From Girardinichthys multiradiatus (Eukaryota > Chordata > Actinopteri > Cyprinodontiformes > Goodeidae), in NCBI RefSeq assembly GCF_021462225.1, contig NC_061811.1, forward strand, positions 3,617,163 to 3,681,162: 64,000 nucleotides of DNA, read 5' to 3'. Shown piece after piece: positions 35,918 to 46,679 of this stretch. The notes beneath the pieces were generated by a model. That model did not search any database. It was not told where the DNA came from and saw only the letters and a list, made by a program, of their open reading frames with translations. Every line of letters starts with the position of its first letter. The first letter of the stretch is position 1. Position numbers and translations under genes: made by a program.

Positions 35918-36256
35918 GTCAGTCAGTCATTTTCTACCGCTTCTTCCATAGCTGGTTCTCGGGGAAGCTGGTGCCTATCTCCAGCAGTCTATGGGCGAGA
36001 GGCGGGGAACACCGGTCGCCAGTCCATCGCAGGGCAACACACAAACAACCATGCACACACTCATTCACACACCTAAAGGCAATTTAGAGAGACCAATTAA
36101 CCTAACAGGCATGACTTTGGACTGTGGGAGGAAACCAGCATGCACAGGGAGAACATGCAAACTCCATGCAGAAAGACCCCCGGCCAGGAGTCGAACCCAG
36201 GACCTTCTTGCTGCAAGACAACAGTGCTACCAACTGCGCTACCATGCTGCCCTAGT
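35918..36256 (-). repeat. SINE-like repeat, near full length
   Basis: Reading the minus strand: tRNA-like head with B-box GGGTTCGACTCC (about 36190-36201), body 'ctgcatggagtttgcatg', 'ctctctaaattgcc', tail 'ctatggaagaagcggtagaa'. It faces the + strand copy at 36364-36728, 107 bp away. Confidence 0.75.
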
Positions 36257-36363
36257 TACAAAGTAGTGCCTAATAATATTCAGACTTTTTACCTATAGAG
36301 TTCTGTTGCACAGCCCTTCTACTCTGACACGACTAAAATAGGTCCAACTCATTTCCTAATTGT

Positions 36364-36728
36364 GCTGCACGGTGGAGAAGCTGGCCGCACTGTTTCCCTG
36401 CAGCAACAAGGTTCTGGGTTTGAATCCCAGCCTGGGGTCTTTCTGGATGGAGTTCTTCCCATGCATGCCTGGGGTCTTTCCGGGTACTCCGGCTTCCTCC
36501 CACAGTCCTAAAGCATGACTGTTGACTTAATTGGTCTGTTTAAATTGTCCTTAGGAATGAGTGTGTGTGTGTGTGAGAGAGAGGTTGTTTGTCCTGTGTG
36601 TCTCTGTGTTGTCCTGTAATGGATAGAAGACCTGCCCAGGGTGGACCCTGCATCTCGCCCAATGACCAGTGGAGATAGGCATGAGCTCCCCAGCGACCCT
36701 GCAAGAAGAAGCAGGGATGGATGGATGA
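36364..36728 (+). repeat. SINE-like repeat, near full length, with TG tract
   Basis: Starts GCTGCACGGTGGAGAAG; B-box GGGTTTGAATCC (about 36416-36427). The body is shared with the copies at 35.9 and 39.3 kb. A (TG)n tract sits at about 36558-36573, and the 3' tail is (GGAT)n-like 'gggatggatggatg'. Confidence 0.75.
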
Positions 36729-36739
36729 TTTGCCCAAAT

Positions 36740-37425
36740 ACTGAACACTTTACCTGTGTGTCATTTATTCTGAGTCTAACTGTGCTGCTGGTGTGTTGAT
36801 GAATGTATGCATCTAAGGAGGGTTTTAGTTGCAGAGATACTGATTCCTAACGATTTAGCAACAAGTTGCCCACTTATCTTTTTCTCCCAACGAGTTCCTC
36901 TCTCTGCTCAACCTGCAATAATGCATGTATCATCATCTCCATCCTGACCCAACCATTCTCCAACCCTTTTGGTCAGACTGGTAGAATCCTGTGGGATTAA
37001 AATCAGCCTGCTGTGCCATACGACTGCTTGAAAAGGAGCATGTTCCAAATCAAGATCATAATGTTGAGATTTTAGTTATTTACTTTAGAAGTCACACTGC
37101 AAACATCACCTGAGAAGTTTTAGTTGTTTTCGTGACGAGCTGGATGTTAGAATGCAGATTGAGCTCCTCCTGGGGGATCCCGAAGGGTTCCTATGCCATG
37201 AGGGACAAACAGAACCTTGGAGTATTGAGATTTAATGTGATAGATGGACAAAAAGTAGTGAAGAACTGTAACAGAAGGATGGAAATGATACTGTCAAATA
37301 TTTCTTTACAGCGTGCATTTGTAATCAGCCTCAGATCCAAACTTTGTAGAACCATCTTAGGCTGCAGGTCTTTTGAGGGGTGTCTCTGTCAGTTAGGAAC
37401 ATCTAACCACTAAAGTTTTTGCCTC
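36740..37425. other. No gene recognised
   Basis: A 93-codon + frame (37132-37413) shows no family resemblance. Nothing else seen. Confidence 0.35.
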
Positions 37426-37870
37426 TTGTCCTTCACAAAAAAGTGTGTAACCTCCATCAGATTGGATGAAGAGTTTTCAAGTTTTTCCACAGCTTCTCAA
37501 TAGGATTTAGGTTTGGGCTTTAACTAGGCCATTGTGACACATGGATATGATTTAATCTAAAGTATCCTGTTATAACTCTGGCTCTACGTTTAGGGTCGTC
37601 GTGCTGAAAGGTGAACCTCCACCCCGGAGTCAAATAACTAACAGGTTTTTTTCCCACTGAGGGAACGCATCCCCACAGCATGATGCTGCCACCACCATGT
37701 TTCACTGTGAGGATGATGTGTTCAGGATGATGTGAAGTGCTGGTTTTCTGAATTACACAACATTTTTAATGTAGCCCATATAATTCAATTTTAATTACAT
37801 CTGATCACAGCATCTACTTCCACTGCAGTGTCCCAAACTGCCAGCGGTTAAAATGGGATGCACTTTTAAC
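37425..37870 (-). mobile_element. Decayed Tc1-like transposon fragment
   Basis: The minus-strand reading gives the catalytic core [12 protein letters not shown] and [15 protein letters not shown], then QWPSQ. The + strand carries the shared phrase 'cacagcatgatgctgccacc' (37674-37693). N- and C-terminal parts are lost. Confidence 0.75.
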
Positions 37871-38820
37871 ATAACGCTGTTTAATCTGCCCCTGCTATCA
37901 TTGGGAGAACTGTGGTTCCTTTAATCTGAGATTAAAACTGAAACATGTACAAGATGAAAAAGAGTTCTATCAACCGATCCAGAAAGACCCAAACACACAT
38001 ATACCAAGGTTACAATCATAAACCATATAATTAAGGCTTTAGGCACTTCTTCTCTGCCTGACCATTCCTTTTAGTACATTTTGTTCTCTTCATGAAAAAA
38101 GTGGGGTGGGGGAGACGGGATTTGCACTTGATATTAACTTGGGTTTGAAGCTTCATAAACAGAAGTTAGTAAAAGTCCCAGATCCAATCAAAATGTCTCA
38201 AGCACATCTTCATAGAGGGATTTGGTGCCAGCACAAAGAAGGGCCACAGAAACTGTGTATTTGTGTGTAGATATTGATGTGTGTGGAAGGACGACTGCAG
38301 TGGATGGATGCTGGCGCAGCAGTGGAACCACAGGATGGTGGAGACCTGAAGCCTGGCCGGCACTTTTTCGTTTTTCCAAGAAAAAGAAAGCCGGCATCCT
38401 ATTATGGTCGGTTTGCCGTTTCCTGTGCTGTCATGTTCCCTTTTTTTGTTTCTTGCACTCTTTTAGTCTAGAAAAATGCCAACACGAAAGGTAAGATTTC
38501 ATATCTGCAAAAACGCAACTGAATTAAAAGGTCCACGGAGATGGACTGCACCGTTTACACGGATTCCTCCCACAGCTTGTGACTGAAAAGGCCATTTACA
38601 GGAAAGGTGCTGACATGTGGTGAATGCTGGGTAAAGAAAATGTCTTCTGTAGTAGAAGAAGAGCTTTGTTTTATGGGAGAAGACATGGAAGTTGACCACA
38701 TCACCGCCACAGCGACAACGCTGAAGTTGGGAGCTTGTTGTTCACGACGATCAACAATTGATGATTTCATCTGCAAACTGTCCGCACACATCATCAGTAT
38801 GGAGAAGACCTCGGAGAGTT
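37870..38820. other. No gene recognised
   Basis: Several overlapping frames of 60-98 codons occur on both strands at 38.2-38.9 kb without coherent family resemblance. Left unannotated as coding. Confidence 0.35.
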
Positions 38821-38829
38821 GTCCAGCAG

Positions 38830-39310
38830 ACAGGCAAGGAGGGTAAGCCATATAAGGTCACTGCTAAAGAAGCTGCCTGATCAAAGTACATGAATGGGAA
38901 GTTGAGTGGAAGGAAAAACTGTGGTTAAAAAAGGTGCATAAGCAACAGGGATAAAAACAGAGTTAAGAATATTGTGGAGAAAAAAAGCCAATTTAAGAGG
39001 TTGGAGAAATTCACAAGGAGTGGGCTGAAGCTGGGGTCAAAACTTCAAGACCCGCCACACACAGATGGATCCAGGACATGGGCTACAACTCACAATCCTT
39101 GTGTCATACCACCTCTTAAACAATGTCAGAAGCATCTTAACTGGACCAAGGAGAAAATGGACTGAACTGTTGCTCACAGGCCCAAGCTTCTCTTTTCAGA
39201 TCAAAACATTTAATAGTTTAATTTTCTGAGAAACTGAATTTTGGGTTTTCAATATCTGTTCATCTTGTTTAAACATATCAGAACACTTGAAATATAATCT
39301 CTGAAATAAA
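38830..39310 (+). mobile_element. Decayed relative of the intact Tc1-like element
   Basis: The stretch 38890-39200 reads, with stops, like the transposase of 19825-20787: a Gly-Lys-(Leu)-Ser-Gly-Arg-Lys-x-Cys-Gly segment, then IVEKKSQFKRLEKF and GSRTWATTHN, a His-Leu-Asn-Trp-Thr-Lys-Glu-like stretch and Leu-Leu-Phe-Ser-Asp. The end carries 'gaattttgggttttca', shared with the terminal repeat of the intact copy. It is much older than the copy at 19.5 kb. Confidence 0.65.
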
Positions 39311-39316
39311 TCCCAT

Positions 39317-39673
39317 GATCAGTCAGTCATTTTCTACCACTTATTCCATAGTGGGTCGCGGGGGAGCTGGTGCCTATCTCCAGCAGTCTATGGGCAAGAG
39401 GCAGGGTTCACCCTGGACAAGTTGCCAGTCCATCACAGGGCAGCACACAAACAACCATGCACACACTCATTCATACACCTAAGGGCAATTTAGAGAGACC
39501 AATTAACCTAACAGGCATGTCTTTGGACTGTGGGAGGAAGCCGGAGTACCCGGTGAGAACCCACGCATGCACGGGGAGAACATGCAAACTCCATGCAGAA
39601 AGACCCCTGGCCGGGAATCGAACCCAGGACCTTCTTGCTGCAAGGCAACAGTGCTACCAACTGCGCCACCGTG
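39317..39673 (-). repeat. SINE-like repeat, first arm of a foldback
   Basis: Near full-length minus-strand copy with B-box GGGTTCGATTCC (about 39617-39628). Its 3' part (39330-39440) is complementary to 39674-39785. Confidence 0.75.
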
Positions 39674-39792
39674 CCCTGTGATGGACTGGCGACTTGTCCA
39701 GGATGTACCCTGCCTCTCGCCCATAGACTGCTGGAGATAGGCACCAGCTCCCCCGCGACCCACTATGGAATAAGCGGTAGAAAATTATTTAC
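39674..39792 (+). repeat. SINE-like repeat, 3' part, second arm of a foldback
   Basis: It abuts the minus copy with no spacer and carries 'ctgtgatggactggcgactt', 'agactgctggagataggcac' and 'taagcggtagaaaat'. Only the 3' third of the repeat is present. Confidence 0.75.
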
Positions 39793-39799
39793 TGAGATG

Positions 39800-42600
39800 C
39801 ATCTGTACATGCAGATCATACTCAGATTTACTCTGAGACCTGTGATGGAAATAAAATAGTATCTTTCTAGTCTTAGCCCAATAACAAAGGGCCTTTCCTA
39901 GGTCTCGACCCCCCCTACCTTCCCTGAGTGTCTCCATCAAGACTCTTGTTTCTGGGCCTAAAAAACCATCTCTCTGATCGCACAGATGGGCATGATAGGA
40001 AGATGAGAGAAAGTGAAGAGGTGGTGGGGACGAGAAAAGCCAGACAAATGTAAGATGAGAGGGTGAGACGGATGTGGCACCAATGCAGCAAACAGCCTGA
40101 GGAGTTCCAGTGTTTTTCCTGTCAGCTTTCATAGAAGCAATGATGATTAGAACACAGGCACTGAAGTTTTCTGATCTGATTGAAGATATAAAAGCTTCCT
40201 GGCTCTGCTCCTAATCCCTGTACCTGAACTGGATCAGAAAAAACGTCAATCCAGTTGCAGACACGAAGAATTTACTGTTACTCACTGCTGAAGAAAAGAA
40301 CCCCAGAATGGTCCGATAACTGACCGCAGGTCCATTAGTAATACAAGCTGTCTAATTTGGACTTTCCAGGTCTCATTTAATTCACAGATACATGATAAGC
40401 CAGGGAGGGTCAAACATTAGTTGGCTATACCAATACATATGGCTGTGCTTAATGTATGGTCCATCAGAACCTGTAATTATCAGGGCTTGGGTAACATAAC
40501 TGTTGCAAATAAAGCCTAAAAACATAAGTTCCAACCTAGATCCAAATTGATACCAGGAGCAGAACCCACCAGCTTGTGCGCAATATCTGGATGTGTAAGA
40601 CTCTGACTACGAACACTTTAGCGAGCTCAACTTGGAAATGCTTTTGTTTAAATCCAGACACTCAGAACTAAACTGCCTCAGTTCCAAATGAAATGCCTCC
40701 CACCTACTGACAGGGAATATGCAACAAAGAGGATGGAGGAGCTGGATATGCTATCGTCTAAAAGCTTAAAATAAACTAAACTGCTGCGAATATGGGAAAA
40801 ATACAAAATAAAAGGAAAAACAAATATTAAAGGACAGTTGTGTGTAAATGTTAACCCCAGACAGAGATTAGCCAAACTATTAAAATTAGATGAAAAACTT
40901 TCAATTAAATAATTAAAACAAACAAGAAAAAGCTGTCAGCAGACCTTCAACAATCAGAGCGACTGATCTGCACCGAGGAGAAACTCTTTGACCTCCCGTT
41001 AAACGAATGCGAGTGTGCAGGACCGGCGCTGTCCTCCATGCCTATTTAAAACTCCAGCAAACAGCTGCTCAATCACTCCCCAGCAGACATCAGCTACAAT
41101 CACCCAACAGCCCAACGATGTCTCGCAGACACGGGAGGTTGTGTCAGACAATGAGCTGCTCCAGGAGGAATGTACGAGTGACAGCGTTTCACACCGATAA
41201 GAGGCATGAAAAAACACCACAACATGATGACACGTGTTAGAGTCAATGCTGAGGAGCTACGAGTCAACGCTGAGGAGCTACGAGTCAACGCTACGCTGAG
41301 GAGCTACGAGTCTCTGGACGTAATTCAGCATGAGTCAGGCTGACAAAGAAAGAGGACAGTTTATGAAAATACAGACAAATTCTTCATTTCACTCTGTTAG
41401 ATGAATATTTGAAGTAATATCTGGAGAAGGCTGACAAACCTTTAATTTTTAACCTAAAAATCAAGCCTGGACCTGCTGTCCTTGAACTCAACACCAAAAA
41501 TAAACCAAAATGCAGAATATTTTGCTTTTAAATAGATGCCTAAACCTGCTGTTGATTAGCAAGACCAGATGTTGTTGAACATAACAGAACATTTCTGTAA
41601 TCAAAATTTTTTTTTTGGTCTGAAGTCATACAGAATTTCTTCGAGAAACTGAATTTTTTGAAATAAATGCTTAAAAAATATCAACCAATTACTGTTTTAT
41701 AAAAACTAACTGCGGAGTGATGCGACTGCTTCTTAAAATCATCTCTTGCCACCAGAGAACTGCCCTCCTGCATCTCCAGGAGAAAACCTGCTGCTGTGAA
41801 GGTTGCATCAGGAGGAAATGCAGAACAGAGAAGGAAGGGAGGATACTGGAGGGTGTAAGGAGAGCTCGCACAGATGACCAAGAACACTGTGTGCAGTTCT
41901 GATGAACATAAACCAATATGCTTCTTTCACTATGGTGGCAGTGCTGAGAAGAAGAAGTCTTGATCAGTTCTGGTCCTCCAAGATGAACTTGATCTAATCA
42001 GGATGGAGGCTAGGACCCAGAATCCTAACACAGGAATGGCAGGTGAGTCAAACAAACACACTTTGACCTCAATCTGACCTTAAACAACCTCAGAGATATA
42101 ACTACAAATAGTGATGTGTGCATTACCCAGCTGCACTGGTCCATATGTTACGGACTGTAGGTGTGTCACTGCTGCGTGACTTCGGGTCACACGGAAGGAA
42201 ACACGGCGCCGGCATTTGTGTGCCCAAAGGAAACAGGCTCACAAAGGGAGGGGGGGATAAGGAAGAGGCAAGCAGTAGGAAGTAGATGGTAAGGAGGAGA
42301 GAAAAGAGGAATAGGTGATATAAGTTAGGTGATGTGAAGTTCAGAACAACCCTAACGTGTGAACAAGAAGCAGCAACACACATTCTAAGGCCAGAGTTCA
42401 GTTTGTTCCCTCTGGGTCACCGCAAGAATATTCTGTTCCTGTTAATTGAAACGTGAGACAACAATAAAATAATAATAAAAGGCTAATGATGTCACTCCTC
42501 CAATAAAAACTCGTTTATGCAAATGCCTCCTCTCCACAGAGTCTATTTGGTTTTGTTTAATGAGGTCAAAGTACGTCACAAACAGTAAAGATATGGAGCC
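39800..42600. other. No gene recognised; one small tandem repeat
   Basis: Short frames only. The stretch 42120-42380 is an A/G-rich purine tract on the + strand. A three-copy tandem repeat is listed separately (41241-41314). Confidence 0.35.
41241..41314. repeat. 21-bp tandem repeat, three copies
   Basis: Unit AGTCAACGCTGAGGAGCTACG; the last copy has a 5-bp insertion (CTACG). The first copy has T for C at one position. Confidence 0.9.
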
Positions 42601-42609
42601 GTGCACTAT

Positions 42610-43775
42610 TCACGTTCTCAACTTCTTTGCATTTTGTACGTTTACAACCACAACCTTCAATGAATTTCAGTTGGGTTTTAAATGTTAGTCCAGGGACGGC
42701 CAATGCCAGGCCTGGAGAGCTACCATCCTGCAACGTTTACATGCATCTCTTCCCATCAGCATCAAGTCGTTCAGCTCTGCCGAGACTTGGAAATGAGTCA
42801 ATACATAAACTAGTCAATAATAATAATAAAAAAGAGGAAAGAAAAGGATCCATGGTTTCAAAACTTCTAAAGAATAAAAGGTGAAGTGTGCATTTGTATT
42901 CAGCCCAATACTACTGTCGTTTACAGCTGCAGGTCTTTTGGGGAAGGTCAGTCAGATTGGATGGAGAGTTTCTGAACATCAATCTTGCCTTGCCAAAGAT
43001 TCTTAGTTGGATTTAGGTCCCTACTTTGACTAGGCCCTTCTAACACACGAACATTCTTTGATCTAAACCATCCCATTGTATGGGATCTATGTCTAGGGTG
43101 GCTGTCCTGCTGGAAGGTGAACCTCTATCCTAGTCTCCATTCTTCTGCAGCCTCTAACGGGTTTTCTTCCAGGATTGTCCTGGATTTAGCGCTATCCATC
43201 TTCCCATCAACTCAGACCAGCTTCTCCATTCCTGTGAAGAAAAGCATTCCCACACCATGATGCTGCCTCCACATGGGTAACTATGGAGATAATGTTTTCA
43301 GGGTAAGCCCTACTATTTGTTTTCCTCCACACAAACCATTTTCCAAAGCATATTTAGGTCTCATGTAACCAGAACATTTTCTTCCGTCTGAGCTGTGGAT
43401 CCCTGCAGCTCCTCCAGAGTTACCATAGGCCTCTTGACTGCTTCTCTGATTAATGCGCTCCTTGTCCATCCTGTCAAATTAGGTGGGCCTCCATGTCTTG
43501 GTAGGTCTGCAGGTGTTCCATCTTCTCTCCATGTCCAGATGATGGATTGAACAGAGCTCTGTGAGATGTTTAATGTTGGGGATGTTGTTTCAGAACCTAA
43601 CTCTGCTCTAAACGTCTCCACAACTTCCTCCCTGACCTGTCTGCTATGCTCCTTGGTCTCCATGTTGCTGGTTGTTCTCTAATGTTTGTGTTGATGTATA
43701 ATACCACATCTGGGGTTGTAATTATGAAAAATGCCAAGGGGTATGAATGTTTTTGCGAGGCGCTGTCTGCAAACC
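42610..43775 (-). mobile_element. Decayed Tc1-like transposon, nearly full length
   Basis: The minus-strand transposase N-terminus is open for 100 codons (43663-43361): [32 protein letters not shown] and [18 protein letters not shown], the two helix-turn-helix domains. The core (43260-43060) is degraded. Terminal phrases lie near 43760 ('gcgaggcgctgtctgc') and 42620. A fragment of another repeat ('gtccagggacggccaatgcc', about 42688-42780) interrupts the left end. Confidence 0.8.
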
Positions 43776-43815
43776 CAGAAAAAGAGAAATCAGAGCACTT
43801 GAGGGGTTGACTTAC

Positions 43816-43866
43816 TTTAAAGTTGTGTCTTCAGGGTGTTACACTCCTCTCCGTGAACTCTCCATC
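43816..43866 (-). other. Candidate upstream non-coding exon of LUZP1
   Basis: On the minus strand an acceptor-like TGCTAACCATAG precedes a 51-base segment followed by a strong donor AAA|GTAAGT. It would splice to the 5' UTR acceptor at 33034. No ATG in frame is needed. Purely signal-based. Confidence 0.3.
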
Positions 43867-43869
43867 CTA

Positions 43870-44530
43870 TGGTTAGCACACACAAAGAGGACATGAGGTT
43901 AGTAAAAGAGGTCATCATAATAACAACACACACACAGTCTTGCCATCTTTCACCAATGTGATCTGGTGCAGTTGGCCAGAGCTGGAGGCCGTGGCGGGGC
44001 TGACAATGCAGGCACTGTAGGGGAGATTGTTCACAGTCAGGCTAACGGGCTAAGAATGAGCTAACTGCTCAGATATGGGGCACTTTTGGTGCAATACACT
44101 CATGCATGGGCAGACAGGCAATGTTTGGCCAGGACAACAGAAGGCCTTATTCAGTTGTCTGCAGGGAAACTTTTATACACACACCATTATCTTAATCATC
44201 ATCAACATCCTAGAAGCTCTCATCTGCTTCAAAAGCATGTGCAAACATAAACACACACACTCACACACATAGAGGGAAAACTATCCAGACCCGAAGCATT
44301 CCACGACAGTAGCATTCCATATGTTTGGTTAAGCACATATAGTCCAGATTCAAGACTGGAGTCTGGACTGAATTTAAAGGATGAGGGAAAGAGGTGGAGG
44401 GAGAGGATGACAGGGGGAACATTTCTGTACCCGGCAACAAAACTCAGACGCAGAGCTGAGAAACAGTATTTCCACCTTTCAGACTCCAGGTTTTACCTTT
44501 TTTTTTTTAATCAGAAAGATAAGCTGAGTA
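43870..44530. other. No gene recognised
   Basis: Contains short (CA)n runs (43925-43938 and 44251-44272) and nothing coding. Confidence 0.35.
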
Positions 44531-44539
44531 AATCTAAAA

Positions 44540-45130
44540 ACGCTACCCAACCCAACCTGGGCCAAAGTCATTTCCCCTTTAACCTAATAAGTGGTTGTTC
44601 CTCCCTTGGCAGCAAAACTGCCATCAAGCTTTTGTGACAATTGGCAACAAGTCTTTGAATTAAGGAGTGGGCCAAAAATTCCTCCACAGTGATGTCAGTC
44701 ACAGGGTCTTGTATGACCGGCAAGTTTAACAGAAATTAAATAAAAGATTTGGGATTTGACTAGGCAAATCCCAAATCTTTATTTACTTTCTACTCTTTCT
44801 AGATTAATAGATGTCAAGGACGTTCCCACCTGTTCCTGAATTTTCTTTAAATTTAAACATGATGTGCTGCTTTTTGAGCTCTTTTAGCCTACTTCATGTT
44901 GTCAGACAGGCTCTATTTGAGTCATTTCTTCATTCTGCAAGTCTGGCAGTAATCACGCCTGGGTGTGGCTTGTGAAATTGAACTTAGATTTCCTGGATAG
45001 TGTAGGCAAACAGATCATTTATAATTTAACAAAGCGGACAATTACTTTTTCACACCAGACCAGGTTGGCTTGGAAAGATGTTTCCATTGATAAATGAAGT
45101 CATCATTTGAAAACTGCAAAAAACAAAACC
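44540..45130 (-). mobile_element. Internally deleted relic of a further Tc1-like family
   Basis: The + strand begins with an equivalent of 'taataactggtt' followed by 'ccctcccttggcagcaaaactgcc'-type sequence (44590-44625). It then jumps, around 44760, to the region that in this family precedes the transposase start ('gaattttctttaaatt', 'catgatgtgctgc') and the terminal phrase 'caattactttttcacacc' (45038-45055). Most of the transposase is deleted. The family is judged from memory of fish repeats. Confidence 0.55.
44743..44780. repeat. Perfect 16-bp inverted repeat (hairpin)
   Basis: AAAGATTTGGGATTTG and its exact complement, separated by six bases (ACTAGG). It lies at the deletion junction of the Tc1-like relic 44540-45130. 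Confidence 0.9.
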
Positions 45131-45139
45131 AGCAGAAAT

Positions 45140-46030
45140 CTGTAACAGAGCACATGCATCTCCCAGAACTTCGCATTTGTAATCATAAACTAAAATAAAT
45201 GATTAAATATTGATAAGTTGACGATTAATGTTTTATCTTGCTAATGTGTGCAAGGAAGAAGAAACTGAAAAAAAATCTCAGGGGGAATCCTCAATATATT
45301 AACAGCAAGTTTCATTAATAATTAAATAAAATTAACAAAAACACGTTTGATTACAGTCCTGCCCAACAAAGCAAGGAGGTGGAGACAGGTGATGTCTTCA
45401 GAGCGACTCATCACGTGTAAAGTGATGGACATAAAGCATGAGGCTTGTGGTTTCTCCTGCCAGTCTCAGCACCTCTGTTTGTGTCTGCATGTTTCTCCTT
45501 CTTCTGGACGGAGACAGCTCCTCTCCTTCGGTTTCAGCTATGTCGCTTTAGTCAGAGTTGCTGAATCATTCCACGTTCTCACGCTACACGCCAATCCAAC
45601 CACACTGCACGCAGCCAAGCGTGTGATTCTGCTGGGCACCAAACGACACATGCACGCGAGAGTGTGTGTGTGTGTGTGTGTGTGGGGGGACGGGGATGGA
45701 CAGCCAGTGACCAGAAGCCATCCTTGGGATAGATACTTAGATATTTTCCATTCAAACAGATAGCCAACATATAACCAAACCAAACTGAAAACAGCTGCCA
45801 TCCTCTCATCCTTCCCTCCCACTCCCTCACACACACACACACACACACACTGTGTATCAGTTTGGGTAGAGAAGCTTCCTACAGCGTCTGCATCACTCAC
45901 TCAGCTACCAGTCATCAGCTTAAATGGTCTGTCTACCCTTAGTGTGTCTTTCACAACTTTCTGCATTCACACACATTTTAAATGTTACAGAGCCTTGCAA
46001 ACGCATTCACTCTATCATATTACAATCACA
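45140..46030. other. No gene recognised; two dinucleotide tracts
   Basis: (TG)n at 45662-45684 and (CA)n at 45829-45851 generate low-complexity open frames on both strands. Nothing coding is supported. Confidence 0.4.
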
Positions 46031-46034
46031 AGCT

Positions 46035-46672
46035 TCAATGTTCACACATACACAATGTTCGGAAAAAGGTCCAGCAGAGACTATACTTCCTGAGGCAACT
46101 CAAGACGTCCAACCTTCCACAGGAGCTGCTGGTCATCTTCTACACTGCCATCATTCAGTCTGTCCTGTCTTCATCCATCTCAGTGGGGTTTGTTTCATCC
46201 ACAGAACAGGACAGGTCCAGACTGCAACGAAGAATAAGGTCTGCAGAGAGAATAATCAGGGCTGACCTCTATCCAGGACTTATACAGGTCTGGGGTCTGG
46301 AAAAGGGCAGCTAACATCTCTGCAGACCCCACACACCCTGCACATAAACTGTTTGGGTTTTCACCTTCAGGTGGCGCTAGAGAGCACTGTTTACTAAAAC
46401 CAGCCGCCACAGAGACAGTTTCTTCCCCTGGGCTGTTTGTCTGATGAACTCTTGACAGTCAGAGCTCCAGATCAACACCATGCATGGACTGATCTCACAT
46501 TATATTCTGTTGTAAAGTCAATTGTGTAAATATGTACATTTAAAATTATATTCTTTTTTCCACTATTATATATACCAAAAAATAAAAATCCTCACAGAGC
46601 AAAGTGTACCAGAGTCAAATTCCGTGTTTGTCTATGCAAACTTGTCAATAAAGGTAATTCTGATTCTGATTT
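46035..46672 (+). mobile_element. 3' fragment of an L2-type LINE
   Basis: It translates to the region after the reverse transcriptase: VQQRLYFLRQLKTSNLPQEL, FYTAIIQSVLSSSISV, then RRIRSAERIIRADL, as in the better copy at 55.1-56.2 kb. A shift after 46270 breaks the frame, and the tail carries 'ggcgctagagagcactg'. It ends with 'ttctgattctgat', the 3' terminal motif shared with the other L2 copy. Confidence 0.8.
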
Positions 46673-46679
46673 ATTGCAC

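Noticed and set aside
43925..44272. Short CA runs considered as regulatory Z-DNA sites
   Set aside because: Only a few dinucleotide units each; too short to claim function from sequence.
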